Source of the DNA: Telopea speciosissima | Taxonomy: Eukaryota; Streptophyta; Magnoliopsida; Proteales; Proteaceae | Length of the DNA: 64,000 nt | NCBI RefSeq assembly: GCF_018873765.1 | Contig: NC_057924.1 | Span: 6,820,001-6,884,000 of the forward strand | Direction of reading: 5' to 3' | Part shown: positions 1 through 11,500 of the stretch, piece by piece | Position numbering within the stretch: position 1 is the stretch's first letter | Layout of the letters: each line of letters starts with the position of its first letter | Position numbers and translations under genes: made by a program | Notes under the pieces: model-generated | Database searches by the model: none | What the model was told of the DNA's origin: nothing | Seen by the model: only the letters and a program-made list of their open reading frames with translations

Positions 1-195
1 TCACTCAAACCCAGATGGAAATGTACCAAATAGACTTAAAATTAAGCTTTTTTTGGAAGCTTTTAGTGTAGTTAATTACTTGAGTTGGAAGAGTTCTCCA
101 GTTTTGGGGGGTGGGATTTCACTGTGAACAAGGATCAATTATATGGGAATGTTCTAAACTTGTATAATAAGTTAATTTGTAATTGGATTTGACAG

Positions 196-360
196 GCAAG
201 AGAGTACGCACAAGCCATGAAAGCAACATTATTCTTCTCGAGTGCGACACACAATATCAATGTGAACAAGATCTTCAAATTCATCACTGCCAAGCTTTTC
301 AACTTGCCATGGACAGTGGAGAGGAATCTAAACATTGGAGAACCCATTATCGACTTCTGA
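196..360 (+). CDS. Last exon of a plant SGP/Tem1-like small GTPase gene (5' part outside window)
   Basis: An acceptor (ttgacag, ending at 195) opens a frame of 54 codons that ends with TGA at 358-360. The peptide starts AREYAQAMKATLFFSSATHN, continues INVNKIFKFITAKLFNLPW, and ends VERNLNIGEPIIDF. From memory this matches the C-terminal end of plant monomeric G-proteins of the SGP1/SGP2 type, related to yeast Tem1/Spg1, which act as signalling GTPases upstream of MAP4K-type kinases. The SSAT segment corresponds to the G5-type SA(T) guanine-binding motif of Ras-like GTPases. The G1-G4 motifs must lie in earlier exons to the left of the window. Nothing breaks the frame. The family assignment is fairly sure; functional details are inferred from the family. 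Confidence 0.8.
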   Translation, partial: AREYAQAMKATLFFSSATHNINVNKIFKFITAKLFNLPWTVERNLNIGEPIIDF

Positions 361-957
361 GTTTCTGAGGAGGTGAACTGGTGGGTTGGTCTTCTTCTTT
401 GTATCGATAAAAAACACATATCGAATCAAACCTGTACATAGCAAAAGTGATTGTGTAGTCGCAGAAGAAAAGATGTGGAAAGTTATTGTCTAGTGGTTTT
501 GGCTTTCTGTGTTTTGGGGTTTCTTTTTCTGAGCCAGAGTACCTACCCGGACGTGTAAGCTTCACGTATAGTTAGGTGATGACATGTGTCTTACCTGTTG
601 GCTATTAAAGAAGGCGGCTATCTCTTTTTTTGGTTAAATTAACGAAGGCGGCTCCCCTGGACAGCATTGGACACATGCCATTCTTACTTCCAAGAATGTC
701 CTTTTATAGGGGAGGTGTCAACTTTCAGCCTGAACCAGGTGAACCAATTGAAATGGTTAAAAAATGAATTAAACCCTTATTGGTTTGGTTTCATTTTGGA
801 TTTGCATGAAACTGGTGGAAAATGAATTGGACTGGGTCAATCGAAATGGAAACCGAACTGAACAGTGAACACCCCCCCCCCCCACCCACCCAAATGACAA
901 AAATTGAAAAATATTATAAAGAAAGGTTGCGGTAAACTAACATGCAACACCAATGGA

Positions 958-1218
958 GGAGTGGGATGGGGTATCATACAAGAAGGGCAAGGGTCATTTC
1001 AAGGGAGGAAGAGAGAAATAGGCACAATGGGCGCTAGTTTACGGTGTATCGGTGGTGTGCCCAGCCTTTTCCTATAAACTAAGATCGACACAAACAGGGA
1101 GAGTGGGATGGGGTATCATACAAGATGGGTAAGGGTCATTTCAAGGGAGGAAGAGAGAGATAGGCACAGTGGCACTAGCTTAAGGTACTGGCGGTGTACC
1201 CAGCCTTTTCCTATAAAA
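958..1218. repeat. Tandem duplication, about 145 bp period
   Basis: Two imperfect copies begin at about 958 and 1101. Both contain GAGTGGGATGGGGTATCATA and end with CCCAGCCTTTTCCTATAAA. The words resemble one arm of the fold-back elements at 14.1-14.3 kb and 27.34-27.47 kb (AAGGGTCATTTCAAGGGAGG, AGAGATAGGCACA). It is therefore probably a tandemly duplicated half of a small inverted-repeat transposon. Confidence 0.6.
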
Positions 1219-3198
1219 AAAACATATTTTCTTATTATTTTTAGGGGGAAAAAAAGGCTAACCGATCACGTAGTTCCTGTGCCCATACATAGGACTCTGT
1301 GAAATTATCACTCAATTCCTGTGAATTTAAAATCTCATTCAATCAAATGCTCTTGCACGTACTCTTACTGACTCTTGCACTAGTGCAAGCGTCAGCTACG
1401 CCACCAGACAATGATCTCTTGCATTATTTTTGATGTATATATATATATATATATGAAAAATTGAAATTGAATCATGTCTTATTGATTTTGTTTCAGTTTG
1501 GCCTAATACCATATTAAAACCGGTTCAAATTGATAAAAAATCGGATTGAATTGACTGATTGACAACCGAAGTATACACATCACATGAAGCTTACACTTAT
1601 GATCCAAACTCCATTTTTTTTATTTTGGCATTTGGAATCATGGATAAGAAGGAGACCCACCACATCTCGTGGGTCATCACAATCAGGGTAAGTAGGTTGT
1701 TTCTTAAGACATTTTGAACACTAAGAGCATTTCAGATATTCGTAAATAATAAATACAAATAGTGATTCTTACTGCATAATATTTTGTACTTCGTTAAAAA
1801 AATATTCTTAGTTGCACCACCAATCAGCGAACATTTTTACAAAGAAAAAGCAAGGATCTGATGCTTTATTTTCCGTGTTGATGTAGTCACATTAAGGTCT
1901 CTCTTTTGCTTTTTTACTTTTCTCTCTTCCTAATTTTTTAACAGAAAGAAGTGTTTCCTCTTTAAGAGATAGAGCACAAGGATAAGGACCAAACCACGGC
2001 TTTGAATCTTGCCAAGGTTGGTCAGGCTATGAACGATGTATATTACTTTAATGTTTAATGTTATTTTTTCTATTTTATCATAAAAAAAAAAAAAAAACCA
2101 TGGGCTTTGCGTTCTAAGATTTTAGCAAATAAGTTGATAATAAATTCGGATTTCCATCGAAGTCTGACATGCTCACATTAGTGAGATCATGGTTTGGTCC
2201 TAGTCCTTTTGGGTTCTCTCCCAAAAGAGATATATTAAAAAAAAAGGCCGTGCAGTCTTGGCATCAGAGTGGAGGTCAATGACAGCACGCGCATGAGTAT
2301 CAACACAGATGAGATTTTTTATTTTAGGAAAAATTTGACAATAATTTTGCTCACTCTTAAGTCTGGATATAGGAGTCGCACAAACAAGCATCATTCTTTT
2401 CTCCATAAAAAAAAGGTAAAATTGCAAAGTGAAATTTACTTTGCAATCAAATGGGTGAATGAGACCCATAAAAAACAATTTTCTTCTCAATTTGAAATTT
2501 ATCTGATTTTTCTTTGCATCCCTTGGCAATAATCAAACGAAACCTCAATGGATTAATCATTGTTTTTATTATTTAGGAAATCTTTAGAGATTTATTTAAA
2601 AAGGTTAAAAATTTGGAATGCATGCAAGGAATCAAATAATGTAACTGGTAATAAAATGAGGCTTATATCTTCCAAGCTCTGTTTGGTTGGAAGGAAAGGA
2701 AAATGAAATCATGAAATAAAAAGGAAAAGTTATAATCATGATTGTATAATATACCAAAAAGTTTTATCTTATTTGGTAAGGGAGAGGGTTCCCCACGTTG
2801 CACGTGTGGGAAGGAATCTGAACACCATACCAATGTGTATTTTGAAAAATCATTCATATGAGATCCATATTTTCAGAACAAGTGAGAGAAAATAATTAAA
2901 AAAATCTTGTGAGAGAGAAACTGCACATGGGTGACATGACCATCTTCTTTCCATCGTCATGTGATGTAATGAATATTATTAATTTGATTTTATTTTCTCG
3001 CACTTTATTTCCCTTATAACGAAACAAAGCTTAGGAAAAAGAAATCTCATAGAATCAGACAAATAACATTGCGGTTTGCTATTTCTGATTTTTTTAAAAG
3101 AGAGGATATTAAGAGAAAACAATACAAAAGAGTGCACTGATGAGGAGCCACAAAATTATTTCATACATGACAGGATAGCAAGATCTTGTCATGTAAAG

Positions 3199-3199
3199 A

Positions 3200-3252
<53 letters not shown>

Positions 3253-3265
3253 GTGTGTGTGTGTG
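3199..3265. repeat. Compound TG/AG microsatellite
   Basis: A run of (TG)n is followed directly by (AG)n and then a second short (TG)n. The open frames across it on both strands (VCVCV, RERER, THTHT) are products of the simple repeat, not genes. Confidence 0.95.
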
Positions 3266-4143
3266 CTCGCGTATGATCTCTTGGTGATTCTCTGAGCCAT
3301 CGTGATAAGGTATGCTAGCACCTCTATCTCTATCTCCTCTCCCTCTTATGTGAAATGACCTTATTGCCCTCTTACATACGAAACTATTTTATCCTCTTTC
3401 ATTGGTGCACTCCTTCTATGTCGAACCCTCTCTTTTTTTTTTTTTAATTTTAAAAATTAAAAAGTTCACCAGCCATGTATTTTTTTTTTTTTGGGTGAGA
3501 CTCACCATCTATGAATAGTTTAGCAATATACATGAACTGCTGACATTTCTAAACCGCGTTAGGGTCAAGAGAATAAAGATCAGATTGGATTAATGGATTG
3601 GGTCAGAGAAATCTGTAGGTATGCTGTCAATAGGCATCAGTAGTTACAGTTTTACAGAGAATTAATTATTTTTTTACCAAAACAAACAGAGAATTAATTA
3701 TTTGACTATGTGATGCCTTCGGCTTAAAAGAAGAAAGAAATAGTCTTTTTACCCATACTTAATAGTTTGGTTCCCTTTGGGAGTTTATTAAGACTGACAT
3801 ATCTTTCTGAGAACGTGACTATAACGTTTTCTAACCTAATCTTATACTTTTCCAAACCTTTAGGTGGACCTGGTAGGGGTTGGGGCATCAAAGAAATAAG
3901 CAAAAGAAAAAAAAAAAGGTTTAGGGAATCCTTAAAAAGAAAGGGTTAGGGGAATCAATAAAAGAAAAGTAAAAGTAGAGAGACCTCACAGGCAGAAGGG
4001 AAACCTTGAATTATATTATTAGAAAGCTTAAACAAAAAATTATTAAAGGATAATTGGAAAGCTGCCATTTGTCCCAAAAAAAAAATAAAAAAATCAATGA
4101 AAGTACTTGTAGCAATATCTATAAGTTTTTTTTTAATAAATGT

Positions 4144-4318
4144 AGGAGAAATGTTCTCTGTGTGGGACGCAGGGCCACACCCAAACAAATGGGGGCAGAA
4201 ATGACCGGCGTGCCCCCATAAATGGCAAAAATTCTGATTCCTAATGTGAAAGTTGCGGGTTCTCATTGGCTGTCGTGCACGGTGTGACCCCTGCGTTCCA
4301 GACAGAGAATACTCCCCC
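4144..4318. mobile_element. Small fold-back (MITE-like) element
   Basis: The left arm starts AGGAGAAATGTTCTCTGTG and continues through GGACGCAGGGCCACAC. The right arm holds GTGTGACCCCTGCGTTCC and ends ACAGAGAATACTCC, which is the inverted complement with a few mismatches. The interior contains AAATGACCGGCGTGCCCCC. The terminal words are shared with the elements at 39418-39545 and 62470-62604, so this is one family. No protein is encoded. Confidence 0.65.
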
Positions 4319-4989
4319 AATAAAAGTATTCCAAGAAAAATTAAACTTGGTGGAAATTTTTGCTTCTTTTTTCATTCTAGTTTCTAGGGTTCTGCCTGAA
4401 TTTGATCTGAGTTTGGTTTATCCCATGTCCAATTCTAGGTTGTTACACCTTAGTTGGTTTGCTCTAGCCAGATGGTTTATCGGCTCTACATGAACCTGTT
4501 TAAACCTGGGTGGTGTAATCATTAACCAGTTGTCTAGATAATATGTCTATTGATGGGTAGTATGTTTTGGTTTGACAAGATAAAAATAACCAAATAAGAT
4601 TGAATTGATGTGGTTCCACACTTCCACTTCCCTCATTAGGGTTAAAAGATTGGAATTAGATCAGTCGAATTGACCAATTAGAATCAGAGTCCACCAAACC
4701 CAATCCCGATTCATACCGATCCAAATCAGTCAATTTACATAAGGTTTCTAGGGTTCAGGCCAGTTTTGATAGGCTCCCTATGAATTCCGGGAGAATTAGA
4801 ATCGGAATCGACTGCTTACTTGACCCTTGCTCTACACCAACTGCCGCATCATTGACTAGATCATTTTTGTGCATAGACCATCAAAAGTATCAAGTTCAGT
4901 CATTTGAAGCTGAAATTAATGGCATGAGAGCATATATGATTGATTCATGATAAATTTTTTTGATATGTTACCAAACTATATCATTACCT

Positions 4990-5115
4990 AGGCTGCATTT
5001 GGTATGCAATTTGGGTCGATTTCGCATTCTTGGATGATAAAAATAATTTTTACTGTCCGAGAATGGAAAATTGACCCAAAATGCATTCCAAGAATGCTGA
5101 CCAAACTCAGCCTAG
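4990..5115. mobile_element. 126-bp MITE with TAGGCTGCATTTGGT-type inverted ends
   Basis: The left end TAGGCTGCATTTGGT is the near-complement of the right end ACCAAACTCAGCCTA. The interior is also largely self-complementary (TGCATTTTGGG type words against ATTTGGGTCGATTTCGCATT). These are the ends of a small non-autonomous DNA transposon, probably hAT-like by its terminal words. It has no coding capacity. Confidence 0.65.
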
Positions 5116-5562
5116 AATATCTAGATGGTGAAAACTTTTATCTAGAAAACCTTTTTGCCAAATTTAACAAAAAAAAAAAAAAAACCAAAACCTAATCACC
5201 ACCCATACACCTAGTAATGATCATAAAACCAAATGTACGACCAGGATTTAGCAAGAATAAGCAAAATCAGGGCGTAGGATGTATCCGACAAACCCAACCA
5301 CAGAGGGTAGTGGTGTTCTAGTATCTGTTGCTAAAGGCTCTGTTTGTTTTCATGTAAAAAGGCAGAAAAGGAAAAATTTCCAATAAAATAGGATTTCCCA
5401 TGGTTTGTTTAATGTTTAACATTAAAGGCTTAAAAAATCGAAAAAAAAAAATTTATATGACAAGAAATGGTAGAATTTCTGTCCTTTTTTTAATTAAATA
5501 AGTTACAATATATAAAGAATGGTCCAACAAACAAGACCTTGCAAAGCTACCTTGTGTATTTA

Positions 5563-8500
5563 TCATCTCCACCATGGAGATCCGGCCTCATAATGATGCT
5601 CTCCATCGTCCCATGAGATCTGACATGCTTGGAGACCAATAGCAATGCTTGGTTCCTTCCCATGCTGTGCAATCCACTCTTCAACGTCCTTTACTCTATC
5701 ATTCTCATCTGTATACTCTTTCTTACATTTACCAAATGGGTTAATTCCAGGGTTGGCCTTCTCTGCAATTGCAGCAGGCATGTACATTGAATCACCGACT
5801 ATAGGTGCTCCACAGGCAGCCAACTGTGCTCGGACCTGCATAAGGATGCCCAACCATAGTCAAAATAAGAACTTTGCTCCCACTGATGCCACTGAGATAG
5901 AACATGAGGGATGATATTTGATTCGTGAGTATATGTTGTTTTCCTTCATTATTAAAAATTGTATATGTATAACAAATAACTTATACATAAAAGGGGGGGG
6001 GGGGAGGGGGGAGAACAATATAGTTCATTTAATAATTCCCAAAAGGAAAGAACAATATAGTTCATTTAGTAATCCCCAAAAGGGAAAAGATTTTGCAGCT
6101 CTAAAGACTTGCAAATTACCCTTTTCTTATTGTTCAAAATCAAGCTACCAAAGCAGCACCAATGATTATTCTTCTTTTCGAAAAGAGCCTCACCTTAAGA
6201 GACCCTCTTCATTATCCTAACACCAAATGAGGGCAACCTTTAATCCTAAATGAAAACTCTACAATACTTGGAAATGTCAAAAATCTTTCAAAGTGTATAA
6301 ACCCATCCCTTCCTCCACCCCCCCCCCCCCCCCAAAGAGAAGCACGCGGTAATTGTGATCCTAATGATGGCAATAAAGTCAAAGATGGTAGGAGTGACAT
6401 AAAGAATCAAATGAGCCTTCAATTTTATAGTGTTTGATAGCAGCAGAACTAGATAAGTAAGGGAAAAGGAAAAGAGGCTGAATGTGTAAAGGAAAATTGA
6501 AGAACCTGGTGAGTTTTCCCTGTCAAGAGATTGATTTTACATTCATAAGCAACATCCTTTGAAGGCCATCCACAATCATCAACAGAATACTTCTCTTCGA
6601 TGATGGCATTTGGCCAGGGGACTTCCTTGCAGTCCAACACCTCAAGCTGGCACAAATACCATCCTTTCACATAATCTGCAAGTGTGAAATTTCTAGTTAA
6701 AAATACATGTCAGCAGATACTAGATTGATCAGAAAAAATCTCAAATTACATGTTATAAATGAGATTTTTATTCATAAACTTCACAGTGAAGCTTACTATG
6801 GTTCAGTATTAGTAGAGTATATAGCAAGGTTAAAAATATGATATAGAGACTCATTCCACAGAAACTGGCTAGGCTGATCAGATAACACTTCTATGCTCCA
6901 TCTAGTTCTGACCTCAAGACCAAGGGCTGTGATGACAAGGATTAATAGCTAGAAATAGTACATCTTTTCTTGATTTAATCAAATTTACTTAAGCAAATAA
7001 ATCCAACTGAGCCAAGAGAAGGAACTTGTATGCTTCCTGAAGATGTTTAAATTCTTTCTAAGCCAGGATCTGCAAATGATATTGCTAATGAGTTCGAAAA
7101 ACATTAGTTATGCAGCTTAGATTATGTACTAGAGACAGTTTTCCTCTTTGTGGGAAAGTATTTATCCAAGTATATTTCTTCTTATGAGTGATTTTTGGCT
7201 CATTTCCTTGCACATTCCCCTCTTTCTAAAGGGCGTACCCAGTGCACGAGGCTCCCGCCACTGCGGGCAGTGCGGGGTCTGGGGAAAGTCATAATGTACG
7301 CAGCCTTAACCCTGCTTTTGCAGAGAGGCTGTTTCTAGACTCGAACCCACAACCTATTGGTCACAATGGAGCAACCTTACCGTCGCACCAAGGCCTGCCC
7401 TCTACATTCCCCTCTTTCTCTCCAAAAATTTCCTTATATAAAAGAAGGAAAAAAAAATCCAGACTAAGACAAGGGAACCAGCAGCACTATCTAAGATTCA
7501 GTCCAGTGGGAATCCTTTTCTGTCTCTCTACAGATCTGGATTGTTTGGCAAAGGTAGCTTACATAACCTATTCTGAGTACCAAAGGTCTTACATGAATAT
7601 GGTTAAATCAATAGAAAGCAGTTTTAAAAAATAGGAAGAGATATCTTCTCAAAAAAGGGGCAAATAATGTTAAAAGAACAATGAATTGAGAAAATGAAAT
7701 GACAGTTCATTGAATTAGACAGTCAATTGAAATCTCAGGGCATGCCCTAAGAAATGGGTATCCTATAGAGGGACTGAACAGACAAAAACTATTTCTATTT
7801 CTTCCCTTCCCTATCTGTATATATTAAAAAAAATGGAATGGTGAAACAGGACCCATGTAGCTGACTCCATTTAGTTGGGAAAAGGGCTAGTTGAGTTGAG
7901 TTTAGGAAACATGAGGGGCAACCTTCATGCCTCCGTGTTTATGCTTTGTGCATTCCATACAAGTGCATTGCCTCTCAAGTATTCAGCCTTTTACACACCC
8001 AAAAAAAAAAAAAACAAAACAAAAAAAACACACACACGTTCGCTTACCTCAACCTTCAACCGAAGGTTCCCTGATCGTAGAGCACATAACTATGATCATA
8101 GACTAACCTTAGATTGAGTGACCTTAGTGCCCATGCTCGGGTAACCGGCCATAGCAAAAATTGTAGCTCCCGCTGCTGATCAACTCTTGCCTTTTAAATA
8201 AAAAATCTCATTTTTGAAGGAATTATTGCTAGAGCTAGTTTTAGTTCCTCATTTCTGATCATTTGTTTCACTTAAATGGTGTCAATACTTTATGGCAACG
8301 TTTTATGTTCTCTCTGTTGCAAACATGCACATTTCCCCACATGAAGGATACTTTATCAAAGCTCTAAAATAGTAGCTTGGAATTACACTTTTTGTTTGAT
8401 TATGTAATAGGGTTACCTTCTGAAATAAGTCTTGGAGCAATATTAACTGGGCGCATATAGTGGGTAATTATTCCAACGGACACAGGTGCAGCAGCAAGAG

Positions 8501-11500
8501 CACGATAAAGCTTTTTCACTTTTTTCTCCTGGCAATTTGGTAATTAAATAAAAATAAGTTAACTGCTCGTAATAACTACTATTATTGAAAACAAAAAAAT
8601 GTTTTCACATGGACTTCTAATTGAATGCTGGAGGTTCGATAATATAAGTTGCTTGTTGAGGCATTCTGATCAGTTAACGGCTTCACATATCCATTTAGGG
8701 ATATGTTGATGATTATGTCAGACAAATGGAAAGTAAAGTATGGAACCAATGGTGCAATCCCAAAATACATTACAATAGCTAATAAATTCAGGAACAGGAA
8801 AAAAATATGGTGCAGGATATGCTTGGGCATGATTTATTTTTACAAGGTAAGATACATAGATATTAACAACTTTGCACATATAAGTGCAGATACAAGTATA
8901 ATATATCAATATGGAAAAATTGTGTTTTTATACATACATAAGTAGAACTTGTTTATTTCTCTGCATCTATGGGTTCAGGATGTGATCCATAATTTCTAAT
9001 TTAAATAGTGTAAGAGAGGTAGTATATTGCCATTAGATGTAAATTTATGATGCAACTTATGCATATAGAGGAAAGTGCCAGTTCTCAACTTGTGCACACT
9101 CATGTTTGTATTCAGTTGACACATCTATTTAGCATCAAGAAAGCAAATTAAGAATTTACCCTGATCTTGCCATGAAAGACCGAGCAGTACTCTTTGGTCC
9201 TAGCGAACACAACACTGCAAACAAACAATTCTAAGCCATTATGGTGTTGGTATACGTAATTGGCACCTTAATCCATTTTAAAAACACATTACCAGCCCTC
9301 AGTGCAATTATCAATCTGATGGGTGGTCTTCAAAGGAGTAGTTAATCCCAAAGCACGACTGGCAAAAGTCGCGCAGCTTTCTTCAATGTTATCTGTTGTT
9401 CCTCCCACCTAACCCAAGTCAATATACATAAAACAAAGATAAATAAATAAATAACTAAACTTTACCATCTTTACAAACAAATTATTGCCACAAACATCAA
9501 ATTTACAGTAGATGCAACTTCTAATGACAGATTAGAAAATGAAATAGCAAGAATAACCAAATTTCAGGCAAGAATATTGATTCTGCAGTTAGAAAAAGAG
9601 GGGGTGGGGGAGCAACAACCTTGTCTTTGCAGTTGCTCTCTTCCAAAATCAATGTCATTTTCAGGAATATATGGTAATAAGAATATAGTGCTCATGTCTA
9701 AGTAGCGACGCAGCAGAAATATATTTACTGCATAACTGTAAATCTGTAATAAAGTATTTGCTTAAAGTAAGGTTAGTTTTTGTAATTATTTACTAAAATA
9801 AATTAGTTTATATACAACAAGAATAACCCCAAGCAAGCTAAACATGATGCACAAAAACTCCTTAAGAGTTTGATTGGAACAAATTGGATTGATATAGATG
9901 ACATTTTATTCATTTAAGAAAAAAAATACCTTTTGGCCAACGCTGTAAATTATAAAACAGATAATTTTTTTTTTTGTTTTTTTGTTCCATTTCATGAGCA
10001 ATATGGCTGGAGGAGCAGCTTGTTGCCAGGATGCTTTGAGATTTGGCCCTTAGTGCACATAAGCAACTGGACCAACATTTAACTGATGCTTCAAAATAGG
10101 TACCATATCCTACCTTTATATTAAGTTTGGTCCCCAGTATCAATGCCATGTACTTACAATGACTGGGTTATTTATGACTCAACCAACTCAACAAAAGGTC
10201 CCTTGCCAGGAGGTCATGAGTTCGATTCTCCTGTCTTCCTGTCTTCACCTTGTGCATTGAGGCACCCCACTCCCCCCACTTCCCCCTAATTCTCTAGTCC
10301 CCCAGTCCCCTCTCACTCTCTAGTAGTTGTAGTTAAAAAACAAAAGAAGGTACCTTGCCAATTTACGGAGTTTAATTTATTACTTCCAGTTCTATATTGT
10401 GCTCTCCAGCAATGTCAAGGCTTAATAGAGTTATAGGGACCGAGCAAAAAGTTGCTAGAGAAATTAAAAAAGATCAAATTTAGAAAAAGTTATCAGGCCT
10501 ACAAACCAAAATATCTTGAGGCTCAGTTCAGTCTTTGGAACGTCATTTCCATACATCTACTAACATACAGTATAACCTCAAACAACACCAGTATCTCTTT
10601 TCGATTCCACAAGACTTAATCTGCACTTAGTATTTACAAGTGTAGTTTTCTAAATAGTAATTACTGTTCTCAAAGCAACACTTTTATAGACATTATGACA
10701 TTAAGTTAATCAACAGTATCAAAATAAGGCACCATCTACATACTGATGTACCAGCAGGTTTGTCCAGAACTACATAGGATTCAGCCACGGCTATAATTCT
10801 TGATCTCCAATCAATTTCATAACACCTGCACAAAGTCCACCAGCCAATAACACATATATTATACTTCTGCGCTGGTTAAAGATGATGGGTGCGAGTAGTA
10901 GAGGATTCACCAACCAAACAAACACAAATTTTATACTTTTTCCCTTGGTTAAAAGTGACCATTAATCATGCAATGCAAATTGCATGAAAATCTCACGAAG
11001 CTCTCCTTCATTGTGATCAATCTCCATCCCTCAGCCTGCATATTCCACAATGGGAAAACAATGTTCTTCCTGAGTGGCAAGGACAATGACAGAGTTGGGA
11101 ACCAAATAAAGAGGTTTGAGTTTTCCTGCTTAATATTGAGGTGCATCCCGTGGAATGCATTCACTCAGCCACAATTTCATCTCATTCATTTTCCACAAAA
11201 CATCCAATTCACCAGGTAGTAATAGAATATTGCCTGAATATTGCCGAAAATCAACAGATTTCTACATAGTATAAATCAACCAGTTTTAAATTTTGTATAT
11301 TTCAACTCAACAAGGATTAAGGACCCAACAAGAAGCCCAGCAACCCAGAAATATTGATAAAAAAAAATAATGGATATTGGATGATGGTTACTTTGGGGGG
11401 TTTCTCAACTCAATAGTGAAGGCTAGAACTCCAATAGAAGTGAAGATATTAGATCAGTAATTAACACAGGTATGCAAGACAATCTGAGTCGTCAAACTCG

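Larger units (their letters stand above)
361..5562. other. Intergenic region, no gene recognised
   Basis: This gap holds the 3' flank of the GTPase gene, then repeats and AT-rich DNA. The repeats are a C-rich run near 870-893, a 145-bp-period duplication (958-1218), a TA microsatellite (about 1435-1454), a TG/AG microsatellite (3199-3265), several poly-A or poly-T runs, and two inverted-repeat elements (4144-4318 and 4990-5115). About 740-860 is rich in degenerate AACCGAAC/GGTTT words. Open frames here are short and have no recognisable protein similarity. Confidence 0.6.
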
